64,000 bases of DNA, taken from the NCBI GenBank assembly GCA_037043455.1, contig JAWPHD010003280.1, positions 1-64,000 on the forward strand, in the 5' to 3' direction. Under the pieces are notes generated by a model. That model was not told the DNA's origin. It did no database searches and saw nothing but the letters and a program-made list of their open reading frames with translations. Of this stretch, positions 23,022 to 34,680 are shown piece after piece. The DNA is from Cyrtodaria siliqua. Its lineage: Eukaryota > Mollusca > Bivalvia > Adapedonta > Hiatellidae. The position numbers and the translations under genes are program-made. Within the stretch, counting starts at the first letter, position 1, and each line of letters opens with the position of its first letter.

Positions 23022-23446
23022 TTATCAATATAATGTTGCTTCATAATTTGATTAATACTCCTTGTCACAATCAAGCATTTGTTGTGTGTGCGTGCCTATA
23101 TTTATTACATTACATACATGTACTTGGTGGCCCGTGATTGGAAATATTCTATTCAATTCTAAAAAAAAAATGGCCGACGTCAAAGGAAAATTACAGTTAA
23201 TTAAATTTTACGCCGAGATACGCGGCATCCTTCACGCCGAGGTACGCGGAGGTCACAGGTGTGCACTTTTGCTTAATTGGATTCTACGCGGAGTAACTCG
23301 GAGTGGCTATCACTCGGAAATAGCGTACTTTCGTCGCGTGAATTCGCTGAGGACAAACACTGACTCCGCGTACTTTCGCGCGAAACTCGATACGACCAAA
23401 CTCGGCGAATCGAGTGAAGTGTGTGTTTCGCGTGAGCTGTACTGTA

Positions 23447-23975
23447 TATAGCCTCAAATGTAAATCATGAGATCAAAGCGGGATCGTGATGAGTTTTGCC
23501 TCTCTCCTCAATATGAAGCTTGAGTAACAGAATTTTGAAAAATACAAAATACGCGGGTATAATTTTTATTATATACTACAATTTAAAGCCAATCAGATAC
23601 CGATACGGATTAACCCCTTACACAGTATACCAAGACGAATATGCTAACAACAATATAAACATCGTCTTTACATCAGAGTAAAATGTTGCATTTTATAATT
23701 AATCATTTTAATATGTTTTTTAAAATAAGCCAGTAACCCATATTTGGGATGATGCAAACTTGTGTAGTTATTAATTGAAACATAAATACACCATTGCATT
23801 TGAATACACAAAAAAATATTTAGGAAAAAGTTATATCTACAATTTAAAATGATTTTTCAACTTTACCATCGGTTGTAATTTACTTCACTTCGACGTTCAT
23901 AATTTAAAGGTAAACAACTGTTCGCAAATTTAAATTGATTGACGTGTGCTCGTTGTCTCCCTTGGCTGAAAATGT
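23447..23975. other. Unassigned AT-rich sequence
   Basis: Between the TIR element and the next helentron-like element. No ORF or repeat recognised. It may be original flanking DNA of the Ngaro element or of the host. Confidence 0.4.
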
Positions 23976-25385
23976 TTAGCACAAAGGCCAGGCGAGCTTA
24001 TTGGATCACTTTTCGTCCGTCCGTCTGTCTGTTAGCAATTTTATAAATTCGACATCTCCTCTGAAACCGCTTGAAGGATTTTGATGAAACTTCATCACAA
24101 TGTTACTTGTGAGGGCCCCTCTCAGATTTGTGTTTTCTTCGTGGCCGCCAGTCATCCAAGATGGCCGCCATGTCTAAAACTAGGTCAAATTTAAGAAAAT
24201 TTCAAACGACATCTCCGAAACCACTTATTCCATTCTTGTGAAATATCATATACATGTTCCTTGGGTTAGCCTCTATCAAGTTTGTGTTTTTTCCTTATCG
24301 TTGAATAATCAAAATGGCCGCCACGGCGATCCAAAAGTTACATAGAGTTATATAGGAAAAGACTAAAAATAACATCTTTTCTGAAACCGCTTGAAGGATT
24401 TTGATGAAACTTCATTACAATGATCTTTAGGATAGTCCCCCTCAGAATTTTGTTTTTTGCGGCCGCCAGTCGTCCAAGATGGCCACCATGTCTGAAACTA
24501 GGTCAAAATTAAGGAAATTTCAACGACATCTCCGAAACCAATTATTCCATTCTTGTGAAATATCATAATCATGTTCCTTGGGTTAGCCTCTATCAAGTTT
24601 GTGTTTTTCGTAATCGTCGAATTATCAAAATGGCCGTCACGGCGATCCAAAGTTTACATAGAGTTATATACGAAAAGGCTAAAAATAGCATCTTTTCTGA
24701 AACCGCTTAAAGGTTTTTGATGAAACTTCATTACAATGATCTTTAGGATAGTCCCCCTCAGAATTGTGTTTTTCGCGGCTGCCAGTCATCCAAGATGGCC
24801 GCCATGGCTAAAATTAAGTAAAATTTAAGGAAATTTCAAACAACATCTCTTCCGAAACCACTTATTCCATTCTTGTGAAATATCATAAACATGTTCCTTG
24901 GGCTAGCCTCTATCTGTGTTTTTTCGTTATCGTCGAATAATCAAAATGGCCACCACAGCGATACATAGAGTTATATAGGAAAACGTTAAAAATGACATCT
25001 TCTCTGAAACCGCTTGAAAGATTTTGATGAAACTTAATCACAATGATCTTTGGGTTAGTCCCCCTCAGAATTGTGTTTTTGGGTCTTCAGTCATCCATGA
25101 TGGCCACCATGGTTAAACTTAGGTCAAATTTAAGGACATTTATCAAACGACATATTACTACTTATGCCATTCTAGTTAAATATCATATTCATGTTCCTGT
25201 TGTTGGCCTCTATCAAGTGTGTGTTTTTCGTTGTCGTCAAATATTCAAAATGACTGCCACGGTAACCCAAAGTTTACATAGAATTATATATAGGAAACAT
25301 GTTTCTTGGGTAGGCCTCTATCATGTTTATGTTTTTGAATCACATCATACCAGTAGAGCGTCTACAGGCCCACTTGGGCCTCTTG
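23976..25385 (+). mobile_element. Helentron-like element, family E core with B-type 3' end
   Basis: Damaged head (TTAGC...AAGGCCAGGCGAGCTTATT), GTCCGTCCGTCTGTCTG microsatellite at 24015-24031, then about four family E core dimers (AAGATGGCCGCCATG, TTATCGTTGAATAATC, TACATAGAGTTATATAGGA). The 3' end is CCAGTAGAGCGTC, hairpin AGGCCCACTTGGGCCT and CTCTTG (25385). The 5' arm of the head hairpin is partly deleted. Confidence 0.8.
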
Positions 25386-25689
25386 TTTGAGCATGTAGAA
25401 CTGATTCAATGGTTCGACGTAAAGAGTCAGATTTTTTTAAAGGAAATTTTCCTGCGCATTAACGCGTGATTCCCACGATTGTGTTTTGTTTATAACAGTA
25501 TTTATATAGGTAAACGGGTTCGTTTGAGAGTGTATGTTAACATTTCTAAAATATTTTTTCCTCTCCAATCGTCTGATGATAGTGTGTAGTGATTTGTAAA
25601 GTGGGGTTGAACAATAATCACATCATTTTATTGATAATGACGAAATCTGGTGAATGACGATAACTAGTACACAACCAGTAGCGATTTTG
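25386..25689. other. Unassigned sequence
   Basis: About 300 bp with no recognisable gene or repeat, between two helentron-derived stretches. Confidence 0.4.
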
Positions 25690-26226
25690 TGTGTTACATA
25701 GACTTGCATCAGGAAAAATCTTCTTCTTTGAAACTACAAGGCACAGAGTTCTCATGTATTGCATGTAGCATAAGCTAATGGTCCTGTACCAAGTTTGTTC
25801 AAATGGTGACCCTGGGGGTCCTATCTGCCACCACCCCGGGGGTCACAGTTTTACATAGAGTTATGTAGGGAAAAACTTAATCTTCTTCTCTGAAAGTACA
25901 AGAGCCAGAAGTTTAATATTTCGCATTTACCATAAGCTTTTGGTCCTCCACGAAGTTTGTTCAAATGGTGAAACTGGGGTCAAATTTGGCCCCGCCGCAG
26001 GGTCACATGATTTACATAAACTTACATGGGGAAACACTTAAAAAACTTCTTCTCTTAAGCCACACGGTATAAGAGCTCTCATATATTGCATGCAGCATAA
26101 GCTTATGGTCCTCTACCAAATTTGTTCAAGTTGTGACACTGGGTCAAATTTTGCCATGTCACAATTTTTACATAGACATATTTAGGGACAAACATTAAAA
26201 TAATTTTTTCTCTGAAACCACAGTTA
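25690..26226 (+). mobile_element. Family C helentron-like core fragment, ends missing
   Basis: Diverged family C modules: CTTCTTCTTTGAAAC, ATGTATTGCATGTAGCATAA, AAGTTTGTTCAAATGGTGACC, GGGGGTCACAGTTTTACATA. Neither the 5' hairpin nor the 3' tail is present. More decayed than the copies at 14000-16288, so probably older. Confidence 0.7.
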
Positions 26227-26230
26227 TACA

Positions 26231-26763
26231 AACAGATGGATACAACCATCCAACCAGCATCGTCTTGGGATCCGACCACACCCCTGGGGCATAGACCCTG
26301 GGTTATAACTTGGAAACTGTTGAGATCCCCACCTTATAACCATATATCACCTAAACAGACGGATACAACCATCCACCCAGCATCGACCCCAGGATCAGTC
26401 CCCACTTCTGGGGACATAGCCCTTGGATCATAACTTGAAAACCATTGAGATCCCCACTCTATAACCATATATACACTTACTGGGTATGAACAGACGGATA
26501 CAACCATCTAACCAACATCAGCCCAGCGGTCCATCCCAATCTGTGGTAAAATAACCCCTGGATCATAACTTAAAAAACGTTGAGATCCCCACCTTATAAC
26601 CATATATACACTTACTGGGCATGAACAGATAGATACCACTATCCAACCTGAATCGGCCCTGGGGTGCGTCTAATCCCCTGAAAACATAGCCCCTGTGTCA
26701 TAACTCGGAAACCGTTGAGATCCCCACCCTATAACCATATATACACTTACTGGGTATGAACAG
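26231..26763. repeat. Tandem repeat, four diverged units of about 135 bp
   Basis: Four units begin CAGA(C/T)(G/A)GATACAACCATCCA at about 26231, 26355, 26491 and 26626 and end with GTTGAGATCCCCACCTTATA then ACCATATATACACTTACTGG. Units differ by many substitutions and small indels. They follow directly on the family C fragment and may be cores of another element. Confidence 0.72.
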
Positions 26764-26847
26764 TGCTTTTTATTATGGCTATAACATTTGATAACTAAGA
26801 CAAAATTTACAAAATATTATGGAATGACCTATTACCAAAACGACAAT

Positions 26848-27141
26848 GGGTGTTCATTACGTGGTCCCGCATTAATTCCATTAAGCGATGGGAAAGCTTA
26901 TATTAACAAGATTTTATAACGGATATTTCGACAATAAAACATGTTTAAAAACATTTTTTACTGAAAAACTGCGATAGATTCTTTAAAATTACCTATTAAA
27001 TGTTTTAATTTTACAATATTCACATTTTTTAAGCCGAAATTAAGGTTTTAGTTCATACCCCAGCCAACCCTGTTTTCACGTCTTGGAGAAAGGGTTGGAT
27101 TGGGTATGAAAGTTAATACCCGGACCACGTAATGTGTACAG
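26848..27141. mobile_element. Foldback/MITE-like inverted repeat element
   Basis: CATTACGTGGTCC at 26855-26867 is matched in inverse at 27122-27134, and the similarity extends a further 10-15 bases inward (ATTAA). A second internal palindrome joins TTCATACCCCAGCCAACCCT (27051) with its inverse near 27090-27110. No clear target duplication was identified. Confidence 0.55.
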
Positions 27142-27246
27142 CCAGTAATCCGTTCAAGTAGCCTAAAAATGCATTGCATTTCCGTTTGTTTTCTGTAGTT
27201 CTCTTTGCATTTCATTTGCACTTTATTCTCTGTTTGCAATTAATTT

Positions 27247-28139
27247 TTGTCTCGCCTTTTCGAAGAAAAAAAGAGACATATGTGTTGCTTTTCCGGCGGT
27301 GGCGGCAGCGAAGGCGTCAACATTCAAGTTTTGCGTTTAGGTCATTTTCTCACAAACTGTATACACTAGACCTTTCAAACTTTGCTTATAGTTGTATCTT
27401 CGGTGGTACATCGCAACGTGATAAACTAAATGTGGAAATGACCTTGACCCTCCAAGCAATGGGCAGATAACTTAATAATTTTTAGGTTCAACTTTTGCGT
27501 TTAGGTCACTTTTTCACACACTATGCACTAGACCTTTAAAACTTTGCTTATAGTTGTATCTTAAGTGGTACATGACAACGTGACAAAGCAAATCTGGAAG
27601 TGACCTTGACCCTCCAAGCAAAGGGCAGATAACTTAATAATTTTTAGGTTCAACTTTTGCGTTTATGTCACTTTTTCACAAATTGTATGCCCTAGACCTT
27701 TAAAACATTGCTTATAGTTGTATCTTGAGTGGTACATCGCAACATGACAAAGCAAATGTGGAAGTGAAGATGACCCTCTAAGCAAAGGGCAGATAACTTA
27801 ATAATTTTACCTTCAACTTTTGCGTTGAGGTCAATTTTGCGCAAACTGTATGCACTACACCTTTCAAACTTTGTTTATAGTTGTATCTAGGGTGGTACAT
27901 CGCAACGTGACAAAGCATATGTGGATGTGACCTTGACTCTCCAAGCAAAGGGCAGATAACTTTAATTGCAACACTTTCTCATGAACTATAATTATGCTTT
28001 AGATGTTTTAAACCTAATTAATAGCTTAATCTTTGGAAGAAAAAATATTCTATTTTGACAGTTCTGTCTTGGGTAGTGCATTTTTTGGACGCATGGATTT
28101 CATCTATGACCATGACCTACTTTTTGGAGCTGATGATTT
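27247..28139 (+). mobile_element. Helentron-like element, family D, 5' part with four core repeats
   Basis: Head TTGTCTCGCCTTTTCG is the same type as at 59437. Core units of about 163 bp recur at about 27331, 27494, 27657 and 27820, with modules ACTAGACCTTTAAAACTTTG, TATAGTTGTATCTT and GGGCAGATAACTTAATAATT. The 3' part of this family, with the complementary GGCGAGAC, is seen at 51417-51715. Here the element runs into a B-type head at 28140. Confidence 0.66.
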
Positions 28140-28370
28140 TTAGCTGTACTGGCCAGGGGCCTTCATTTTTCATCTGATCTTTCCCAAACTTTTGCAGATT
28201 GTTAATATCAATGAAAGCTCGGACAAGTTCGAAAACCAGCCAGATCAGACCAGTAATAGCGGAGTTATGGTCCTTGATTAGTTAAAAATGCCATATTTTG
28301 CCTCGTTAATACGATAGGGCTTTCATCTGATTTGCATAATTTTTTTAGATTTTTTTTTTTTTGATAATTT

Positions 28371-29324
28371 TTAGCTCTACTGATCAGAGATCAGCAGAGC
28401 TTATGCCGTGGTGCGTCGTCCGTCTGTCTGTCCGTCCGTCTGTCCGTCTGTCTGTCCGTAAACTTTTTTTTGTAGCGACTTCTCCTCTGAAACTACTGAA
28501 TGGATTTTCATGAAACTTTACAGAAATGTTGCCCATGAAGTCTAGTTGATCCTAGCAAAAATTCATGTTGATGTGAAATCCAAGATGGCCGCCAGATCTA
28601 AAATAGGTTTTTAAAAAACAAGTTTGTAGCGACTTCTTCATGAAAACTATAAGTGATATTGATATGGGACTTTTTCTAAAATGATCAGCATAACATGATG
28701 TTGGTCCTTGTCAAAAATCGTTTTGATTCAACGTTAAACATGGCTGCCAGTGGCCATCTTTGTTTACATACAGTTATATAGTAAAAACTTGTAGCGACTA
28801 CTCCTTTGAAACTACTTGACAGATTTTCATGAAACTTTACAGGAATGTTGCTCTTAATGTCTAATTGATCCTAGCAAAATTTCAGATCGGCCAGAAATTC
28901 AAGATGGCCGCCACAGCTAAAAATAGATTTTAAAAAAGCAGTTTGTAGCGACTACGTCTTGAAAACTATAAGTGATATTGATATGGGACTTTTTGGAAAA
29001 TGATCAGCATGACATGATGGTTATAGGAGTCAAACATTATTTTGATTTGACGTTAAACATGGCTGCCAGTGGCCATCTTTGTTTACATAGAGTTCTATGA
29101 TGCAAACTTGTAGCGACTACTCCTCTGAAACTACTTGACGGATTTTCATGAAACTTCACAGGAATGTTGCTCTTGATGTCTAATTGATCCTAGCAAAAAT
29201 TTCTGGTTCGGCCGGAAATTCAAGATGGCCGCCACGGCTAAAATAATTTTTCAAAAAACAAGTCTGTAGCGACTACTTCCTGAAATCAAAATCAATCAGT
29301 AGAGCTTCAAGGTCATTGACCTTG
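28371..29324 (+). mobile_element. Helentron-like element, family A
   Basis: Head TTAGCTCTACTGATC and partner, long GTCTGTCC microsatellite (28420-28458), three core dimers, CAGTAGAGCT, hairpin AGGTCATTGACCT. The very end reads ACCTTG, missing TC of CTCTTG. Core units carry the same private changes as 21749-23021 (for example AGATGGCCGCCAGATCTAAA), so these two are close relatives. Confidence 0.83.
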
Positions 29325-29393
29325 TTTTATTTGAATTTTTTTAATTTTTTAATTTTTTTAGATTTTTTTTATTTTTCATTCGATTGATTGATT

Positions 29394-30968
29394 TTAGCTC
29401 TACTGATCAGAGATCAGCAGAGCTTATGCCGTGGTGCGGCGTCCGTCGTCCGTCCGTCTGTCTGTCCGTCTGTCTGTCCGTAAACTTTTATTTGTAGCGA
29501 CTTAACAGCTGAAACTACTGGATGGATATTCATGAAACTTTACAGAAATGTTGCCCATAAAGTCTAGTTGATCCTAGCAAAAATTCATGTTGATGTGAAA
29601 TCCAAGCTGGCCACCAAAGCTAAAAATAGAGTTTTAAAATACAAGTTTGTAGCGACTTCTTCTTGAAAACTATAAGTGATATTGATATGGGACTTTTTCT
29701 AAAATGATCAGCATGACATGATGTTGATCCTAGTCAAAAATCGTTTGATTCAACGTTAAACATGGCTGCCAGCGGCCATCTTTGTTTACATATAGTCAAA
29801 ACTTAGTTAGCGACTACTATCTCTTAAACTACTGGCGGATTGTCATGAAACTTTACAGGAAGTTGCTCTTGATGTCTATTGATCCTAGAAAAATTTCAGG
29901 TCGGCCGGAAATACAAGATGGCCGTCACAGCTAAAAATAGATTTATTAAAAAATAAAGTTTGTAGCGTTACTACTTCTTGAAACATATAATTGATATTTT
30001 GATATGGGACTTTTCTAAAATGATCAGCATTACATGATGTTGTTCCTAGTCAAAAATCTTTATTGATTTCAACGTTAAACATGCTGCCAGCGGCCCATCT
30101 TTGTTTACTATAGAGTTATATAGTAAAAACTAGTAGCGACTACTCCTCTGAAACTACTTGGCGGATTGTTAATAGGAATGTTGCTCTTGATGTATTATTG
30201 ATCCTATCAAAATTTCAGGTCGGCCGGAAATTCAAGATGGCCGTCACAGCTAAAAATAGATTTTTAAAAAATAAGTTTGTAGCGACTACTTCTTGAAAAC
30301 TATAAGTGATATTGATATGGGACTTTTTCTAAAATGATCAGCATGACATGATGTAGATCCTTGTGGAAAATTATTTTGATTCGATGTTAAACATGGCTGC
30401 CAGTGGCCATCTTTGGTTACATAGAGTTATATAGTAAAAACTTGTAGCGACTACTCCTCTGAAACTACTTGACGGATGTTCATGAAACTTCACAGGAATG
30501 TTGGTCTTGATGTCTAGTTGATCCTAGAAAAATTTCAGGTCGGCCGGAAATTCAAGATGGCCGCCACAGCTAAAAATAGATTTAAAATAAATAAGTTTGT
30601 AGCGACTACTTCTTCAAAACAATAAGAGATATTGATATGGGACTTTTTCTAAAATGATCAGTATGACATGATGTTGGTCCTTGTCGAAAATCGTTTTGAT
30701 TTGAACTTAAACATGGCTGCTTTGTTTACATAGAGTTATATAATGAAAACTTGTAGCGACTACTCCTTTGAAACTACCTGACGGATTTTCATGAAACTTC
30801 ACTGGAATGTTGCTCTTAATGTCTTATTGATCTTAGCAAAATTTCAGGTCGGCCGGAAATTCAAGATGGCCGCCACGGTTAAAAATAGATTTTCAAAAAA
30901 CAAGTCTGTAGCGACTACTTCCTGAAATCAAAATCAATCAGTAGAGCTTCAAGGTCATTGACCTCTTG
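29394..30968 (+). mobile_element. Helentron-like element, family A
   Basis: Complete: head TTAGCTCTACTGATC, GTCC/GTCTG microsatellite (29446-29480), about four core dimers, CAGTAGAGCT, AGGTCATTGACCT, CTCTTG at 30968. It closely resembles the nested copy at 35552-37144, including the 'TTAACAGCTGAAAC'-like first core and a short last unit with GCTGCTTTGTTTACATAG. A stretch at about 29790-30180 has many single-base indels. Confidence 0.85.
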
Positions 30969-31740
30969 TTAATTTTTTTTTTTTTTCTTTCATATATATA
31001 TTTTTTTAATTGATTTTTTTCCGTGTTAACGCCATGTTAGCAGGAAGCTATGATTTCTACTTGTGTCTATTGCGTTTTTTCCCGGTTCGTTGATTTTTGG
31101 TGGAGTTACGGGCCATGGACATTTTTACTTTTAAATTTCTTGTCGGCGCTACTCCTCCTTAACGCCTTGTTGGATTTTGACGAAACTTGGCAGGAAGCAT
31201 CGGTAAATTGTGCATGTCGCGCTTTTGTTTCAGTTTGCTGATTTATTACGGAGTTCTGGCCCTTTGACATTTTTACTTTAAATTTCTTGTCGGTGCTACT
31301 CCTCCTAAACGGCTTGTTGGATTTCTACAAAATTTGGCAGGAAGCCTCAGTATGATGTCTAGTTGTGCAAAGCGCAGTATATCAATGAAATCTTGGACAA
31401 GTTCGAAAACCAGATAGATCTTGTTAGCAACGACAGAGTTATGGCCCTTGATTTGTTGAAAAATGCTGTATTGTATTTTCCTTTGTTAAATCTGTAGTTA
31501 CTTCATTTTTTATGTGATCTTTACCATATTTGTTTAGAATGTTAATATACCCCCCCACCCCCCCACCCCCACCCCTGCCCCCCCATTTTTATGAAATTTC
31601 GTTCATAGAAGAAAGTCGGACAAATTTAAAATATACCCATGTCTTACTAGACACAGCAGACTTATTGCCCATGATTACCACGTGAGCAATCTAAGGCCAT
31701 CCTATCCCTGATCATTCAGATCAGAGTTATTGCCCTTTAT

Positions 31741-31852
31741 ATGACCTGTACTGTGTATGTTGTGGTCAGTATATACAACCTGTACTGTGTATGTTGTGGT
31801 CAGTGTATACAATCTGTACTGTGTATGTTGTGGTCAGTATATATACAACCTT
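31741..31852. repeat. Short tandem repeat, about 36-bp unit, three copies
   Basis: CTGTACTGTGTATGTTGTGG followed by TCAGTATATACAA, three times in a row with few differences. Confidence 0.85.
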
Positions 31853-31906
31853 TTCTATGCATGTTTTGCAGTGAAACTAGTTCCAGTACATGTATGTACA
31901 TTTCAG

Positions 31907-31982
31907 GCCTCACTGATAGCCATGTACGAACCCACTTCATCCTTTCTACAGCGTCACATTCCTGTTTCTCTACATGGTCCAG
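31907..31982 (+). other. Exon-like segment of a possible host gene
   Basis: A 76-nt open segment lies between an AG acceptor preceded by TACATTTC and a GT donor (GTATAC). In one frame it reads ASLIAMYEPTSSFLQRHIPV and a few more residues without a stop; a second frame is also open, so coding is not proven. It lies in sequence that is not part of any recognised repeat. I do not recognise the protein. It could equally be chance. Confidence 0.28.
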
Positions 31983-32097
31983 GTATACTGTTTTATTCAA
32001 TTTAAATAAGTTGGGATTGCTCAGTTGATACCTGATCAACAGAATATAAATGTCAGTTGTATATAGCAACATTGATATACATCTGTTTTGAATAATT

Positions 32098-32184
32098 TTA
32101 GCTCTGTGAGATGGCGAGTTGTCCGTCGTCCGTCCGTGCGTCTGTCGTCCCTAACTCTTCCTTGTTAATATCATAGGGCCTTCA
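32098..32184 (+). mobile_element. 5' fragment of a B-type helentron-like element
   Basis: TTAGCTCTGTGAGATGGCGAG followed by a GTCC/GTCG microsatellite and CTAGGGCC-like start of a core, then cut by a second B-type head at 32185. The hairpin part of the head is mostly deleted. Confidence 0.6.
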
Positions 32185-34680
32185 TTAGCTCTACTGGCAG
32201 AAGGCAGAGCTTATGGGATGGTGAGTTGTCCGTCGTCCGTCCGTCCGTCCGTCCGTCGTCCGTCGTCCGTAGTCTGTCCGTCTGTTAACTTTTGCCTTGT
32301 GAACACTCTAGGGCCTTCATTATTAATCAAATCTTTACGAAACTTTGACAGTGTTTTTATATCAATGAAAGCTCGGACAAGTTCGAAAACCAGTCGGATC
32401 GGATAAATTTCACCGGAGTTATGGCCCTTGTTTTGCTGAAAAATGCCATATTAAGCCTTGTGAACACTCTAGCACCTTCATTTATTATTTGATCTTTACC
32501 AAACTTGCACAGATTGTTAATATCAATGAATGCTCGGACAAGTTCGAAAACCAGCTTAATCAGATCAGTAACGCCGTAGTTATGGCCCTAGTTTTTTCTG
32601 AAAATGTCTGTTTTCTGCCTTATGAATGCTCTCACACCTTCATTTATTATTTGATCGTTACCAAACTTGCACAGATTGCTAATACCAATGATAGCTTGGA
32701 CAAGTTCGAAAATCAGCTAAATTGGGTGAGTAACACCAGAGTTACGGCCCTTGTTTTTTTGTGAAAAACGCTGTTTTCTGCCTTGTGAACACTCTAGAAC
32801 ATTCATTTATTATTTGATCTTTACCAAACTTGCATAGATTGTTAATATTAATAAAAGCTTGGACAAGTTCGAAAACCAGCTAGATCAGACCATTAGCGGA
32901 GTTATTGCCCTTGATTTAGTTAAAAATGCTATATTTTGCCTCATTAAGACGATAGGGCCTTCGACTTTGATCCAATCTTTACCAAACTTTACCAGATTGT
33001 TTATATAAATGAAAGCTCGGACATGTTTGAAAACCAGCTAGATCGGACAATTAACAGCGGAGTTATGGCCCTTGATTTAGTTAAAAATGCTATATTTTGA
33101 CTCGTTAAGACGATAGGGCCTTTATTTTTCATCCGATCTTTACCAAACTTTACCAGATTGTTACTATCAATGAAATCTCAGACACGTTTGTAACCAGCCA
33201 GATCGGACCAGTAACAGCAGAATGTGGCCTTTGATTTAGTTAAAAATGCTATATTTTGCCTCATTAAGACGATAGGGGCCTTTGACTTTGATCCAATCTT
33301 TACCAAACTTTACCAGATTGTTAATATAAATGAAAGCTCGGACATGTTTGAAAACAGCTAGATCGGACAATTAACAGCGGAGTTATGGCCCTTGATTTAG
33401 TTAAAAATGCTATATTTTGACTCGTTAAGACGATAGGGCCTTTATCTTTCATTCGATATTTACCAAACTTTACCAGATTGTTTATATAGATGAAAGGTCG
33501 AACAGTTTTGAAGACCAGCCAGATCGGACCAGTAACAGCGGAGTTATGGCCCTTGATTTAGTTAAAAATGATATATTTCGCCTCGTTAATTCGATAGGGC
33601 CTTCATCTTTCATATGATATTTACAAAATTTAACTGATTGTTTATATCAATGACAGCTCAGACAGTTTGAAAACCAGCCAGATCGGACCAGTAACAGATC
33701 AGTTGTGGCCCTTGATTTAGTTAAAAATGCTATATTTTGCCTCGTTAAGTTGATAGGGCCTTCATTTTCCATGCGATCTTTAAGAAACTTTACCAGATTG
33801 TTAATATCAATGAAAGCTTGGACAAATTCGAAAACCATCCAGTTTGGACCATTTACATCGGAGTCATGGCCCTTGATTTTCGGAAATATGCTATATCTTG
33901 GCCTCATTAAGACGAAAGGGCCTTCATTTGGCCGGATTTCATTGAAACTTTGCAGGGATGATCAGTACCCAAGCGTAGTTGTACATAGTCACCATGTTCC
34001 AGTTGAATGATTTTTGGCGGAGTTAAAGGTTTTAATACACAAACTTTGTTCTGACTAATTCTCCTGAACCCCTGGCTGGATTTAAACGAAGCTTTTTAGG
34101 GATGATCATTTCCATGTCTAGTTTTGCAAATCATTGCCATATTCCGGCTGAATGATTTTTTTGGCAGAATTATGGCCCTTTAAAGATTTTAATACACAAA
34201 CTTTGTCTGATCTACTTCTCCTGAACCCATCGCCAGATTTCAATGAAACTTTGCAGGGATGATCAGCACCAAGCCTAGTTGGGCATGTCATCGTCACGTT
34301 CTGGTTTACAGATATTTGGCAGAGTTATGGCCCTTTAAAGGATTTGATACCACAGTTTTTTCCCGGGCTAGTTCTCCCTGAACATATAGACGAAACTTGA
34401 CAAGATAATCAGTATCAAGCCTAGTTGTGCATATCATCGCCATATTTGGGTTGAATGATTTTGGCGGAATTATAGCCCTTTAAAAGTTTTAATACACAAA
34501 CTTTGTCCAGATTAGTCTCTTCTGAACTCTTTGCCAAATTCAGAGAATCTTGGCAAGAATGTTCAATACTAAGCCTAGTGGCACCTGTCATTGCCATGTT
34601 CTGGTTGAATGATTTTGAAAGACTTATGGCCCCTTATACATAAACTTTATCTTGAGCCAGTAGAGCGTCCACAGGCCTTG
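32185..34680 (+). mobile_element. Helentron-like element, family B
   Basis: Head TTAGCTCTACTGGC with partner GCAGAGCT, GTCCGTCC microsatellite (32228-32284), many core monomers of about 160-165 bp with CCTTCATTTATTATTTGATC, TTTACCAAACTT, AATATCAATGAAAGCTCGGA, GTTATGGCCCTTG. A second set of cores (33940-34640) has 'CTTTGCAGGGATGATCAGTA'. The tail is CCAGTAGAGCGTCCACAGGCC then TTG: the loop and second arm of the usual 3' hairpin are deleted. The next element starts at the following base. Confidence 0.82.

Larger units (their letters stand above)
18168..23444. mobile_element. TA-flanked inverted-repeat DNA transposon, no transposase seen (mariner-like)
   Basis: Left end CAGTACAGCTCACGCGAAAC and its inverse at 23425-23444 form inverted repeats of about 33 bp with one mismatch. 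Both ends are flanked by TA (18166-18167 and 23445-23446), the target duplication of the Tc1/mariner superfamily, whose ends often begin CAGT. Inside each end are many CTCGGCG and ACTCCGCG motifs. The middle (18500-21748) is AT-rich with no credible ORF. About 4.0 kb remains when the nested element at 21749-23021 is removed, long for a non-autonomous mariner. Superfamily assignment rests on TIR and TSD only. Confidence 0.66.
28140..31500 (+). mobile_element. Decayed B-type helentron-like element interrupted by two family A elements
   Basis: A B-type head (TTAGCTGTACTGGCCAGGGGCC) and one core (28180-28340) precede the first family A insertion. Between and after the A copies lie T-rich tracts (28341-28370, 29325-29393, 30969-31020) and modules CTTGTCGGCGCTACTCCTCC and AAACGGCTTGTTGGATTTCT (31130-31440), which also occur in the chimeric element at 4354-4494 and 5763-5935. 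No 3' terminus is seen. I infer that these are pieces of one older element. Confidence 0.5.
31501..32097. other. Unassigned region with poly-C tract, short tandem repeat and an exon-like segment
   Basis: Contains a C-rich low-complexity tract (31551-31585), three tandem copies of a 34-37 bp unit (CTGTACTGTGTATGTTGTGG at about 31746, 31782 and 31816) and the exon-like segment at 31907-31982. No complete gene. Confidence 0.5.

Noticed and set aside
31551..31585. C-rich tract as a G-quadruplex regulatory site
   Set aside because: Low-complexity C/A run without any gene nearby; nothing supports a regulatory role.
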